Translations under genes and position numbers: made by a program | The notes under the pieces: generated by a model | Databases searched by the model: none | Told to the model about the DNA's origin: nothing | What the model saw: only the letters and a program-made list of their open reading frames with translations | Assembly: GCA_003290465.1 (NCBI GenBank) | Contig: CP030759.1 | Span: 1,922,001 to 1,986,000 of the forward strand | Direction of reading: 5' to 3' | DNA from: Candidatus Sumerlaea chitinivorans | GTDB taxonomy: Bacteria; Sumerlaeota; Sumerlaeia; Sumerlaeales; Sumerlaeaceae | DNA: 64,000 nucleotides | In this document: positions 55,281-64,000 of the stretch, piece by piece | Position numbering within the stretch: position 1 is the stretch's first letter | How the letters are laid out: each line of letters starts with the position of its first letter

Positions 55281-57244
55281 AAAACCGCGGCGTAATGTGG
55301 GTAGCTCTTGCGCTTTGTTTGGTGACGTTGGGGCTTTGGTCTTTGCGGCGACAAGTCGAACGTTTGCCCAAGGAATCCAAGCAAGAAGAAGTCGTGAGTG
55401 CCGACGATGAAGCCGCGTACGACGAGGATGTGGCGCGAAGTCGGGCGGCGAAGGTAAGACTCACTTCGTTAGATTTGGAGCCCCTTCCGACCCCACGAGC
55501 GACGGCTCAGGTAAAGCGTCTGGTTGAAGTTGAGCGTCGAGAAGGGCACGACGCGGACAAGGTTCGCGCCGTAGGCGACGCACTTCTCTATGGCACCGTG
55601 CGCTCCGAGGATCGTCAACCGATCCCCGGCGCCACCGTGCAACTTCTCAGCCCCGACCCCGAAGCCACCGATCCGCCACTTCGCGAGTGTGTGACCGACA
55701 CTTCGGGCACCTACCGAATCGAGAAAATCAACGGATCGGGAATGCTATATTGTTTTTTAGCACGCGCAGAAGGCTTTGCCCCCACCGCCGGACTCTTCTT
55801 CTTGAATCAGCAGGAGCGGGAACACAATGTCACCTTGGAGCGTGGGGATGAGCTTTCGGGGCGAGTCGTGGACGCTGTGACTTCGCTTCCCATTCCGCGC
55901 GCGAAGGTCTACTTTCCTGTAAAGAACAAACCCTCCTACGCCGTTCTGGGTACCATTTCCACCAGCGCCATGGGAGAGTTCCGTTTCGACCACGCCCCCA
56001 AGGGGAACGTAATAGTGACCGTCGAAGCGGACGGTTACATGCGTACCGAAGCTCGCCTTCGGGTTCCCACGAAGGATGCGGTGATCCCGCTCCGCGCGGG
56101 AGGAGCGGTGGTGCGGGGCGTTACTGTGTCGCGACTGACACGCAAACCTGAAGGGGGCGCAAAGGTGCTCGCTATCCTCGAAGGAGGTAGCATCACCACG
56201 ACGCGAACGGATGATGAGGGGCGCTTCGAACTCAAGGACCTCCCAGCCGGCCAAATCAAGCTAATCGGCTACAAGGGCATGCCGGGGGAGGCGGTCGATC
56301 TCACGCTCCGCGAGCGGGAAGTGAAAGAAGGCGTGGAACTTGTTCTCCCCTCGCCGCTCTTTGTCAGTGGAAAAGTCGTTCACGCCTTCAATGGCAAACC
56401 GTTACCGGGGATACGCATTTACTATGCAGGACCTGCTGGGAAAGGCTCCGTATTGAGCGACGAGCAGGGGCTTTTCGCATTTGAAACGCTGGTCGTTGAC
56501 GAGTACGTGCTCGAGATCCACGAGAAAGGGTTCCTTCCGCTCTTCGATCGCGAAACGACGGGAAGTGGCGAGCGGATCACCCGCAAAATCTCGCGCAATG
56601 CGTCTTCGGATCAGGTGCGGATCCGACTTCGCCCCGTGCCCTGCATTGAGGGGAAAGTCGTTCGCGCCGACCGCAACGGCAAAGTCGTTGGGCCCGCGAT
56701 GTGGATAGATGTACCGGTAACCTACCAACAACGTGGCAATATCGAACGGGTAATGACGCGCACGGATTCCCTTGGGCAATTCTTCATCAATTTGTCGAGT
56801 GGCAGGCGGGGCAATGCAAAAATCATCGTCCAGCGAGGGCGCAGCATTGGCGCAGCTTCCACGCGGATTCCCACACGCAGACCCGTCGAAATTGTGCTTC
56901 GCTCAACACGCATGGCAGGCGAGCTTTTCCTTGTGGATCAAACTCCCCTCGCAGGGGTTCTCGTCACATCCAGCTATCTGTTTCCTGATGGTGTAGCCCC
57001 GGAGAAAGCAACACGTTTGCCCGGTGCAAGCGACTTTGTGGGCAATCGGGGCGATTTTTACCTGCTCATGCCGGAAAAGGATAAAGTGGAACTGGCGTTC
57101 CACCTGCCGGACGGCAAAACGGTAACGAAGATTTTTGATACGGACGCGCTGCTACGTCGCCGCCAGATTTTCATTTATGACCCCATTAGCGGAGATATCT
57201 TGCACGACGTGGGACGACAAAATCCCCGCACCAATCCCCGCTAA
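55277..57244 (+). CDS. Carboxypeptidase-regulatory-like repeat protein, membrane-anchored
   Basis: 655 residues. A signal anchor lies at about 6-22. From about 100 the chain consists of repeated Ig-like carboxypeptidase-regulatory domains: LYGTVRSEDRQPIPGATVQL, LSGRVVDAVTSLPIPRAKVYF, FVSGKVVHAFNGKPLPGIRI and IEGKVVRADRNGKVVGP mark the starts of successive units, with G-x-F/Y-x-x and EADGYMRT between them. Such modules bind or present surface polymers and are not catalytic. It ends the operon that begins with the glycosyltransferase at 53605. Confidence 0.85.
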   Translation: MKNRGVMWVALALCLVTLGLWSLRRQVERLPKESKQEEVVSADDEAAYDEDVARSRAAKVRLTSLDLEPLPTPRATAQVKRLVEVERREGHDADKVRAVGDALLYGTVRSEDRQPIPGATVQLLSPDPEATDPPLRECVTDTSGTYRIEKINGSGMLYCFLARAEGFAPTAGLFFLNQQEREHNVTLERGDELSGRVVDAVTSLPIPRAKVYFPVKNKPSYAVLGTISTSAMGEFRFDHAPKGNVIVTVEADGYMRTEARLRVPTKDAVIPLRAGGAVVRGVTVSRLTRKPEGGAKVLAILEGGSITTTRTDDEGRFELKDLPAGQIKLIGYKGMPGEAVDLTLREREVKEGVELVLPSPLFVSGKVVHAFNGKPLPGIRIYYAGPAGKGSVLSDEQGLFAFETLVVDEYVLEIHEKGFLPLFDRETTGSGERITRKISRNASSDQVRIRLRPVPCIEGKVVRADRNGKVVGPAMWIDVPVTYQQRGNIERVMTRTDSLGQFFINLSSGRRGNAKIIVQRGRSIGAASTRIPTRRPVEIVLRSTRMAGELFLVDQTPLAGVLVTSSYLFPDGVAPEKATRLPGASDFVGNRGDFYLLMPEKDKVELAFHLPDGKTVTKIFDTDALLRRRQIFIYDPISGDILHDVGRQNPRTNPR

Positions 57245-57590
57245 CAAGAGGCGCGTCACTCTGCAGGCAACAGCTCTTCGGCCCATCTATCTCTCAAAAC
57301 AAAAGCGTGGCCCAATCAGCACTTCTGCGATATATGTTATCCAAAATATCAATTTTATCCGGTATGTTAAATAAGACTGATCTTGTACTGTATTTTGCCA
57401 ACGCGATGGCACACTTGGGACACAGGGCGAGTCAAGGAGAATCAGTGCAAGACTTGAGATTCATTTTTCCCTCTGAAGAGGTGGCCCCCATGCCCTCTCA
57501 GTAATACTCTTGGTCGCACACCACTCGCTCTACCCCGCTTGTGCCATCCGACTTGAAGTTACCATATCATCACAAAGTTGGAGGATCATC
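57245..57590. other. Intergenic region upstream of the second stand-alone pilin
   Basis: About 346 bases. The part 57330-57400 is strikingly AT-rich compared with its surroundings (TTATCC, TATGTTAAATAAG), as expected of a strong promoter region, but no canonical -35/-10 pair with 17-base spacing stands out. GGAGG at 57580-57584 is the pilin ribosome binding site. Confidence 0.5.
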
Positions 57591-58313
57591 ATGACCAAGC
57601 ATCGGGCGGTCAGGCCAACCGCCTTCACTCTCATCGAGCTCCTGATCGTTGTGGCAATTATCGCCATTCTCGCAGCAATCGCCGTGCCCAATTTCCTCGA
57701 GGCACAAACACGGGCTAAGGTGTCACGGGTCAAATCCGATCTACGCTCGATTGCGACTGCAGTTGAGGCTTATCGGGTAGACCACAACGAATACCCTGAG
57801 GGGACCGATAACCCAAATAACTACGACCCACAAATCGTGGCTTTCCTCGGCCCCCTCGCTCCGGGATACTACACTTTCCGCACGCGCGGCGCCGGTGGGC
57901 TTACCGTTGGACGGGACTTTCACGGAATCACCACTCCCGTCGCCTACCTCACGTCGATTCCGGCCGATCCTTTTGCCAAAGCGGGAGCCTACCTCACATA
58001 CTGCTACCGCAATGCCAAGATCACAAAAAATAGTTACATCATCACATCAGCTGGACCCGACGCTGATTTGCTGGCACCCAATGGGATGGGAAACAGTAAC
58101 GTTGGGAATCCGCTGAGCACAGCCGCCAGCGTAACGATTCCTGCACGTTTGGCGGATATTGACGAGCGGATGGTCATTCGGTTCATTGAGGGGGATCTGG
58201 TGGCCCCAGCAACGCCTGCCGACGTTCCCTTCATGAACCAGTACCTGACCGACCTAACTTACGATCCCACAAACGGCACGATTTCGGACGGTGACCTCTG
58301 GCGTATGCCCTGA
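57591..58313 (+). CDS. Type IV pilin / pseudopilin-like protein, stand-alone
   Basis: 240 residues from the ATG at 57591, set by GGAGG 6 bases upstream; the frame is open to 57510. The leader MTKHRAVRPTA is followed by FTLIELLIVVAIIAILAAIA with Glu5, so the residue before cleavage is Ala rather than Gly. NFLEAQTRAKVSRVKSDLRS matches the pilin at 5348. The C-terminus LTYDPTNGTISDGDLWR is shared with that pilin, while the middle differs (YFTFR-type turn, SAGPDADLL). A strong terminator follows, so it is monocistronic. Confidence 0.9.
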   Translation: MTKHRAVRPTAFTLIELLIVVAIIAILAAIAVPNFLEAQTRAKVSRVKSDLRSIATAVEAYRVDHNEYPEGTDNPNNYDPQIVAFLGPLAPGYYTFRTRGAGGLTVGRDFHGITTPVAYLTSIPADPFAKAGAYLTYCYRNAKITKNSYIITSAGPDADLLAPNGMGNSNVGNPLSTAASVTIPARLADIDERMVIRFIEGDLVAPATPADVPFMNQYLTDLTYDPTNGTISDGDLWRMP

Positions 58314-58399
58314 CCACAGAAGCCGGTAACGGGTTAGATTCAGGGACGTAACGGAGGCGGCCCAAGTCTGAACACTTGCTTCCTGTTTCCCTCAAAATC

Positions 58400-58442
58400 G
58401 CCGGTGAGAATTCGTTCCATCTCTCACCGGCACTTTTGTTTT
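58400..58442 (+). terminator. Rho-independent terminator after the second pilin
   Basis: GCCGGTGAGA and TCTCACCGGC form a 10-bp perfect stem with a 12-base loop, followed by ACTTTTGTTTT. It lies 87 bases after the stop codon. Confidence 0.9.
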
Positions 58443-58470
58443 AGTGCACACAGTCGGTGGTACTTCCAAA

Positions 58471-58740
58471 CTAAGCAGTGATTGAGAAACCTTTATAGTT
58501 TTTCGTGATATCGTGGTACCGGCAGTCAACATTGGTCACACGAGCGAGGGTTGGTCCGCGCCAAAGCTTTTGCTCGAACTGGAAAAGCGCATCCTCCTCG
58601 CCCTCGGCTTCGACTTCGACGCTGCCATCCCGAAGATTCCGCACCCAGCCTTTCAGTCCGAGCGCCTCGGCCTCTTCTTTCACCCAATAGCGAAATCCAA
58701 CTCCTTGGACCCGCCCTGAAACGATTGCATGCAGTATCAT
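58471..58740 (-). CDS. acyP: Acylphosphatase
   Basis: 89 residues. The enzyme hydrolyses acyl phosphates such as 1,3-bisphosphoglycerate or acetyl phosphate. The phosphate-binding loop is [13 protein letters not shown] with the catalytic Arg, and the catalytic Asn is in [17 protein letters not shown]. Length fits the family. It converges on the pilin terminator and diverges from the ArnT-like gene. Confidence 0.95.
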   Translation of the reverse strand: MILHAIVSGRVQGVGFRYWVKEEAEALGLKGWVRNLRDGSVEVEAEGEEDALFQFEQKLWRGPTLARVTNVDCRYHDITKNYKGFSITA

Positions 58741-58901
58741 TCGTGAGCCTCGTTTGTCGTCGCGATGTCGTGCTATTCAGGCTGAAATTCAAGCAAGGAA
58801 CGCGTCATCGAACATGCAAGGGCTTTTCGAGTAGTGAATGCGTGAAACCTCGGTCCCAACAAAGACCGCTGCAGACCAAACATGACCATTAGGATCAAGA
58901 A

Positions 58902-60389
58902 ATGACATCAGATACGGAGCGACGACCACAACTGCTCATTCTTCTCGGCGTCGCAATCCTGCTTATTTTTACATTCTCCGGAACTCGGCCGTTGATGGAC
59001 ACGAGCGAGGCTCGCTACGCAGAAACCGCACGCGAGATGGCTGCGGAAGGCCATTGGCTCATTCCCCACCTTGAGGGACATCCTCACCTCACGAAACCAC
59101 CTCTCACTTACTGGTTGGTGGCTGTCCCTATGGCGCTTTTTGGACGCAGTGAGTTTGTTGCGCGTCTGACGGTCGGAGCTTTCTCGATTCTTACGGTCCT
59201 GCTCACGTGGCGCATTGGGACCGCGCTTTTCGGGCATTCGGTGGGACTGCTGGCGGGATGGATTCAACTCCTCGCCGTTGTCCCGTTGGCAGCAGCAAAT
59301 GTTGTGACAACCGACCCGATTTTGACGGTCTTTGAGACAGCTTTCATGGGATGCGCATGGCAGGCCATCGCTGGCAGCGATGCGATCGTCAACGCCAGTT
59401 GGAAACGATGGGCGATCGCGGCGCATGTTTTTCTCGGGCTTGCCTTCTTGACCAAAGGACCCGCTGGGTTTGCCGTCCCCGCAGCCATTTTGGTTTTCGC
59501 TCTTTTGGCAAGAAAACAAGTTCGCCTGAGCCGGCTTTTCTGGCCCCCAGCCCTTCTGGTGTTCTTGGGGGTTGCCTTACCGTGGTATGCTTACGTCTTG
59601 GCAACCGTGCCCCATGCTCTTCAGGTCTGGCGCGAGGAAGCGATCACGAACGTGCTTGAAGACTCGAATCACCAATTCTCACGTTTGGGCTATTTGGCCA
59701 TGCTCACGCTCGGTGCCCTGCCGGGTGCTGCCGCCCTTCCCTTTGTGGCAAAGGACTTGCGGCAGGAGCGTCTCTCGAAAGCCCTCTCGTTACCCACCCT
59801 TTTCTTGGTCACGTGGATTCTCGTTCCGCTGATCATCCTCAGTGCGCAAAAAACTCGCCTTCCCCTTTACGTGCTTCCCCTTTATCCGCCTCTGAGCATC
59901 CTTTGCGCCAGAAGCCTCGCGCAACGATGGACTCAACCGGCGCGCTCTGAGGCGCATTTACCCCGATGGGTGAAACCTGCTGTTGTGGGATACTGCATCC
60001 TTGCTTTGGCGCTCAAGTACGGCGTCAGTTCCAGCACGCAACGGTGGAGCCCAAGCCGTGACTTTAAACCGGTTGCGGAAACAATTCTTCGCGACGCCGC
60101 TGCCCGCGGGAGTCAACCGGTGCCCGTCATCAGAGAAAATAAGCTCGGCCACGGCTTGTGCTACTATCTAAATTCCTCGCAAATTGTACGCATAAATTCA
60201 AAGAACCCCGGGACTCCAACCGCGCCCCGCAGTCTTATGGAGCTCATGAAAGAGAATCCGCCACCGGGCAAAACGTACTACGCAATTATAGATCGCGACA
60301 AGGTGCATCGCGTGTTGGATCACGTTTTCGATCGCGTGACGACAGTAGGTTTGTCGCCGGCCTATGCGGTTTATCGGCTCGACCATTAA
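58902..60389 (+). CDS. ArnT-like polytopic glycosyltransferase (GT-C, PMT type)
   Basis: 495 residues. The N-terminal helix is followed by the catalytic-loop motif RPLMDTSEARYAETAREM and then GHWLIPHLEG, HLTKPPLTYWLV, the hallmark of ArnT/GT83-type enzymes, which move a sugar from a polyprenyl-phosphate donor to lipid A or protein. About eleven hydrophobic helices follow, and a C-terminal periplasmic domain begins at about 375. Acceptor specificity is unknown. It differs from the two GT-C-like genes at 1-3369, which lack the KPPL motif. Confidence 0.9.
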   Translation: MTSDTERRPQLLILLGVAILLIFTFSGTRPLMDTSEARYAETAREMAAEGHWLIPHLEGHPHLTKPPLTYWLVAVPMALFGRSEFVARLTVGAFSILTVLLTWRIGTALFGHSVGLLAGWIQLLAVVPLAAANVVTTDPILTVFETAFMGCAWQAIAGSDAIVNASWKRWAIAAHVFLGLAFLTKGPAGFAVPAAILVFALLARKQVRLSRLFWPPALLVFLGVALPWYAYVLATVPHALQVWREEAITNVLEDSNHQFSRLGYLAMLTLGALPGAAALPFVAKDLRQERLSKALSLPTLFLVTWILVPLIILSAQKTRLPLYVLPLYPPLSILCARSLAQRWTQPARSEAHLPRWVKPAVVGYCILALALKYGVSSSTQRWSPSRDFKPVAETILRDAAARGSQPVPVIRENKLGHGLCYYLNSSQIVRINSKNPGTPTAPRSLMELMKENPPPGKTYYAIIDRDKVHRVLDHVFDRVTTVGLSPAYAVYRLDH

Positions 60390-60513
60390 GCTGGAGAACC
60401 GACGTTCGCAGATTCGCGAAGACGCGCACGTAAATTTATGCGCACGTCGGAAAATCGTGCTTGCACCGAGGATTGCAGGCACCCCATAGAAGCGGTCGGT
60501 TTAGAACGAATGA

Positions 60514-60537
60514 GGAAAAGCTTAGGGAAAAGCTTAG
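60514..60537. repeat. 12-base direct tandem repeat upstream of carA
   Basis: GGAAAAGCTTAG occurs twice without a gap, 118 bases before the carA start. Confidence 0.8.
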
Positions 60538-60654
60538 CTTGTCGCTCACGTGACAGGGACGAATCTCTTGCCGTGCACGTAATAAACATTCTCGATCTTT
60601 TTCGGCGCTGAGAGCATTGGACGCAAAGCGACATGGATGCAAAGGAACGAACTG

Positions 60655-61815
60655 ATGCGTGAACGCGTTCGAGCAACGCTGGTTTTAGAAGACGGCACCA
60701 CCTTCGAGGGATGGAGCTTTGGGGCTCGCGGGGAAACGACCGGTGAACTCATTTTTCACACGGGGATGTCGGGCTACCAAGAAGTCCTCACCGACCCTTC
60801 GTACCGCGGGCAGATCGTGATCATGACCTACCCGCTCATTGGCAACACTGGCGTGAACGCGATCGACGAAGAATCGGCGCGCCCCCAAGTGGCAGGGTTT
60901 GTGGTGAAAGAGTTGTCGCTGATCGCGTCGAACTGGCGAAGCGAAGAGGATCTGCATTCCTATCTCAAGCGCCATGGTATCGTGGGAATCGAGGGCATCG
61001 ATACGCGCTCCGCCGTCCTTCACGTGCGAAGTGCTGGTGCCATGCGAGCGGCGATTTCCACGGAAAGGCACGACCGAGAGACGCTTCGGCAACTTGCATT
61101 GAGCGAACCGCCGATGGATGGGCGTGATCTTGTGCGCGATGTGACAACTTCCGAACCGTTTGTTTACCGCCCCGCGGAAAGCAAACCTGCGCTTCTCCGC
61201 AAACTTGGCGGCGCAGAAATGGTGCCGGATGTGGAGCACGCCACCGACCAGGCACGCCCCCACGTCGTGGCATTCGATTTCGGCGTCAAACGCAACATTC
61301 TTGATCTCCTCGTTGCGGCAGGTTTCCGCGTGACAGTGGTGCCCGCGCGCACATCCGCAGCGGATGTGTTGTCTCTCCAGCCACAAGGCGTGTTCCTGTC
61401 GAACGGGCCGGGCGACCCAGCGGCACTCGAGGACATTGTCGAGGAGATTCGCAAGCTCATGGGGCGCGTGCCGATGTTTGGCATCTGCCTTGGCCATCAG
61501 CTACTTGGGTTGGCTCTCGAAGCCCGCACGTTCAAGCTGAAGTTCGGCCACCACGGCGCGAATCATCCGGTCAAAGACTTGCTCACCAATCGGGTCGAGA
61601 TTACCTCTCAAAATCACGGTTTTGCTGTCGATCCCGAGACCTTGCCTTCTACCTGCAAAATCACGCATATAAACCTAAATGATGGAACGCTGGAGGGTTT
61701 TGCGGACGAGACGCTGCGCCTGTTCTGCGTCCAGTACCATCCAGAGGCCGCGCCGGGACCACACGATTCGGCGTACTTATTTCACCGTTTCCGGGAGGCT
61801 GTCGCGCGGACATAA
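60655..61815 (+). CDS. carA: Carbamoyl-phosphate synthase small subunit
   Basis: 386 residues from the ATG at 60655, which has AAAGGA 8 bases upstream; an ATG at 60637 would add six. The subunit hydrolyses glutamine and feeds ammonia to CarB for arginine and pyrimidine synthesis. The N-terminal CPSase domain shows [19 protein letters not shown]. The amidotransferase triad is Cys278 in [14 protein letters not shown] and the His/Glu in [10 protein letters not shown], with [10 protein letters not shown] in front. No carB follows in this window. Confidence 0.97.
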   Translation: MRERVRATLVLEDGTTFEGWSFGARGETTGELIFHTGMSGYQEVLTDPSYRGQIVIMTYPLIGNTGVNAIDEESARPQVAGFVVKELSLIASNWRSEEDLHSYLKRHGIVGIEGIDTRSAVLHVRSAGAMRAAISTERHDRETLRQLALSEPPMDGRDLVRDVTTSEPFVYRPAESKPALLRKLGGAEMVPDVEHATDQARPHVVAFDFGVKRNILDLLVAAGFRVTVVPARTSAADVLSLQPQGVFLSNGPGDPAALEDIVEEIRKLMGRVPMFGICLGHQLLGLALEARTFKLKFGHHGANHPVKDLLTNRVEITSQNHGFAVDPETLPSTCKITHINLNDGTLEGFADETLRLFCVQYHPEAAPGPHDSAYLFHRFREAVART

Positions 61816-62109
61816 CATGGCCATTGGGGCCTTCATCATCGCTTTCTGCCAGTATCCTCATTAGCCCCGTTCGGCTCAGCCTCTCTCCCCTTTTGAGTCT
61901 GGATAGGAGATCCCTATCGTTTGACGGGACTCTGCGAACGAAGATGTGGGGGATGGTTCGTTCGTCCTCAGAACTCTTCTGGTAGAGCCCCTCTTTTCGC
62001 TTCCGAGCGGCCCGTCTTGCTTTGTGCCTGCAAGAACCGTATTTTTTCTTGTCAACCGGACCAACCCTTGACTAACGTTAGCGTAGGTTCTTCTTGAAGG
62101 AAGCGTGCT

Positions 62110-62724
62110 ATGGCAAGTGGCGTTCATGGGGTGATATTGGCAGGTGGGATTTCGAGCCGAATGGGCTTCCCAAAGGCTCTCATGCCTCTTGGGAATTCCT
62201 TTTTCCTGCATCGTGTGTATGAGAACCTTGTGGCAGCCGAGCTTGAGCCTGTCCACATCGTCGTGAATTCAGGTCTCATGGTCTCGCTGCAGGCGCAACT
62301 CAGCAAGTTCCCCACAGCGAAATTTGTCTCGAATACGCAACCCGCCTTAGGCCAAATCCACTCGCTCAAACTTGGGCTAAAATCCGCACAAGAAGCAGGG
62401 GCATCGGCCGCTCTCGTTGCGTTGGTGGATCAACCGGGAATCGCGATCTCGACCCTGACGAAGCTTGCGGAGCAGACTCTGAACGCGCCCGACAGCATCT
62501 ACGTCGCCACCTACCAATCCCGGCACGGTCACCCCGTCGTCATTCCATCCAAATTTTTTGAGAAATTTCTAAACGCACCGCAGGGCAAGACAGCCCGCGA
62601 CGTGCTTGCTGAACTCAGCGAGCACGTGCAGTATGTCGAGTGCGAGGACCCTCAGGTGTTAGCGGATGTTGATTCGCCTGAGGATCTTGCCAAGCTGAAG
62701 CTCGACGACGACGAACTCGACTGA
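62110..62724 (+). CDS. MobA-like nucleotidyltransferase
   Basis: 204 residues. The N-terminal nucleotide-binding signature VILAGGISSRMGFPKALMPL is that of MobA/MocA-type enzymes, and LVALVDQPGIAIS, SRHGHPVVIPS and ADVDSPEDLAKLK follow in order. DQPG rather than D-x-P fits CTP:molybdopterin or related cytidylyltransferases. The true substrate could also be a sugar phosphate. It stands alone between carA and the minus-strand heparinase-like gene, with about 294 bases upstream. Confidence 0.85.
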   Translation: MASGVHGVILAGGISSRMGFPKALMPLGNSFFLHRVYENLVAAELEPVHIVVNSGLMVSLQAQLSKFPTAKFVSNTQPALGQIHSLKLGLKSAQEAGASAALVALVDQPGIAISTLTKLAEQTLNAPDSIYVATYQSRHGHPVVIPSKFFEKFLNAPQGKTARDVLAELSEHVQYVECEDPQVLADVDSPEDLAKLKLDDDELD

Positions 62725-62738
62725 GCACCGGCCGCCCG

Positions 62739-64000
62739 TTAGCTCAGCGGCTGAATTGTTGCGCGTAGTACCGGCTTCCACTTCGTGACAGCTCGGACGG
62801 TTCGCAATTCAAGATGGAACTGCTGCGGATACTCCTCGGGATCATCCAGAACGCGACTGACTAAGCCGGGCTGCACGGGGAACGTGTTTCTAAGGATTGC
62901 CTCGATTGGCTCGTTCGTCTCGAATACTGCCCTCAGCTCATAGAGCTTGCCCACAATCCGCAGCGTGTTGGTGCCGTTCTCAAAATGAATGGGAAACATG
63001 CTGTGCAGAAGAATGGAAAAGCGCAGGGGATCGCGGGCTTCAATGTCATCGCGGACCACCAGCTCGCGGGCATTCACATACTCGAACCGCCGGATGAACC
63101 ACGCCAGGCGCCCATAGTAGAGTTCTTCATTCGTCTCGCCGACGACAATTAAGCGCGAGGCGTCGGCCTCAAAATGCGTAATCCGCCCCCGTTGCGCACT
63201 CCAGTGGGGTGCCTGCCCAACTCCATCCACCAACAACGTGTTATGTGCCATGGAGTGGCGGGTGTAATTGCGGTGGTGTGGACTAAAATAGGAATCGTAA
63301 TACCCAGCATCCCAAAGAAGCCGATCGCCTCCGGCACACCAGACGAAGCTGTTGAGATCGGCATGACCATGGGGACGCCCTGTTCCGCAGTGGAGCGCGA
63401 ACAGCACTTGCCTGGGCTCGTCGTGGTAGTTCGCAACACTCACCACCCAGCCACAATCCTCGTAATGTTGAACAAAGGGCATGTCAGGCTTCGGAGCCGG
63501 GTAGGGAACATCGCCCCGGTCGGACCACAGGACCGCATAGAAGAGATACCGCGTAGTGGTAATTGGGGCTTGGATCGCATCCACATAGGCCCAAATGGCG
63601 GGGTCGCGCTGGGCCGAGGCCAAGCGCATGGCATTGAGTTTGTCGAACGCGTTGGGCGGACGATGCTTGCAGTCGCCAAAGGGGACCCACGCGCCAGCAG
63701 GAGGATGGGTGTAGGCCTTGAAAGCAGCAGTTCGCGCCAACCACCAGTGGCGATAAAAATTAATTCCCGTGGCGTTCAGCAAGGCGTCAGCGAAATGGAA
63801 GACGAAGAACAACCCGTACGACCAATAGTCAATTCCCTCGTGCCAAGCTCCACTGCGGCCGCCCCGGCACAAAAAGTTGCCGAGGAAGAGCTGTGCGGCA
63901 AAGCTCACCCACTCGCTCGCCTTGGGGTGCTTGCCCATGAGGGCAAGCGCGCCAATGCCCATCGCTGATGCCACGAACCATGGGTGATTGTTTTCGGGGT
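62739..64000 (-). CDS. Heparinase II/III-like protein, N-terminus beyond the window
   Basis: The frame is open from its TAA at 62739 to the right edge, so only the last about 420 residues are visible; upstream of a GTG at 63974 the reading continues through NNHPWFV. The N-terminal part is an (alpha/alpha) toroid (NNHPWFVASAMGIGALALM). The second part has GTGRPHGHADLNSFVWCAGGDRLLWDAGYY, typical of the heparinase II/III-like beta domain, including HGHADLNS with a possible metal-binding His. It probably cleaves uronic-acid polysaccharides, but many family members are uncharacterised. Confidence 0.8.
   Translation of the reverse strand, partial: PENNHPWFVASAMGIGALALMGKHPKASEWVSFAAQLFLGNFLCRGGRSGAWHEGIDYWSYGLFFVFHFADALLNATGINFYRHWWLARTAAFKAYTHPPAGAWVPFGDCKHRPPNAFDKLNAMRLASAQRDPAIWAYVDAIQAPITTTRYLFYAVLWSDRGDVPYPAPKPDMPFVQHYEDCGWVVSVANYHDEPRQVLFALHCGTGRPHGHADLNSFVWCAGGDRLLWDAGYYDSYFSPHHRNYTRHSMAHNTLLVDGVGQAPHWSAQRGRITHFEADASRLIVVGETNEELYYGRLAWFIRRFEYVNARELVVRDDIEARDPLRFSILLHSMFPIHFENGTNTLRIVGKLYELRAVFETNEPIEAILRNTFPVQPGLVSRVLDDPEEYPQQFHLELRTVRAVTKWKPVLRATIQPLS

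Noticed and set aside
1-64000. tRNA, rRNA, CRISPR, insertion sequence or prophage
   Set aside because: No T-loop plus CCA-type cloverleaf, no repeated spacers, no transposase or integrase motifs were found by eye.

Overview
The window looks like a chromosomal segment of an uncultured Gram-negative bacterium of the PVC/FCB-adjacent kind. The best guess is Sumerlaeota (former BRC1) or a neighbouring phylum. This rests on several pilin-like proteins with the N-terminus FTLIELLIVVAIIAILAAIA and, in two of them, a C-terminal YDPTNGT motif, on a PilMNOPQ operon, and on many large membrane glycosyltransferases. The phylum is an inference from protein style; no rRNA gene is present. I see no tRNA, rRNA, CRISPR, insertion sequence or phage gene. 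Coding density is high and the genes form short operons on both strands.

Layout: 1-3369 holds two tandem paralogous polytopic glycosyltransferases (minus; the left one is cut by the window edge). 3428-6080 has a beta-propeller lipoprotein, two small membrane proteins and a stand-alone pilin with its own terminator. 6427-10230 carries a membrane-anchored unknown, a GT4 glycosyltransferase and glgC. 10274-13780 has a response regulator fused to an NTF2-like domain behind thrC, then thiE and an FMN reductase. 13926-18761 is a 1611-residue receptor-like protein: FG-GAP propeller, membrane helix, TPR array and C-terminal Ser/Thr kinase. 19027-23140 has cysC, an M16 peptidase and a beta-CASP metallo-beta-lactamase. 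23228-29301 is a respiratory block: a Rex-like operator, cydA, cydB, an aldo-keto-reductase/HemQ fusion, then dtd and a class IV aminotransferase. 30482-36618 is a secretion/pilus cluster: a GspK-like protein with an inserted lamin-tail domain followed by five pseudopilins. 36880-43627 has an rpoZ-like gene, a YhaO/YhaN-like (SbcD/SbcC-like) pair, an FHA protein and a phosphoesterase. 44056-51990 holds a B12-binding radical SAM protein and pilM-N-O-P-Q. 52324-64000 has argJ, a glycosyltransferase, a small Cys-rich protein, a carboxypeptidase-regulatory-repeat protein, another pilin, acyP, an ArnT-like transferase, carA, a MobA-like nucleotidyltransferase and a partial heparinase II/III-like gene.

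How it fits together: the window mixes housekeeping biosynthesis (threonine, arginine, pyrimidine/carbamoyl phosphate, thiamine, glycogen, APS) with cell-surface machinery. Three separate loci encode type IV pilus/type II secretion parts (seven pilin-like proteins, one GspK, PilMNOPQ), with no ATPase, platform protein or prepilin peptidase in the window. The most unusual pieces are the AKR-HemQ fusion directly behind cytochrome bd oxidase, the lamin-tail GspK, the FG-GAP/TPR/kinase receptor, the membrane-anchored SbcC-like ATPase with an altered Walker A, and the REC-NTF2 protein co-transcribed with thrC.
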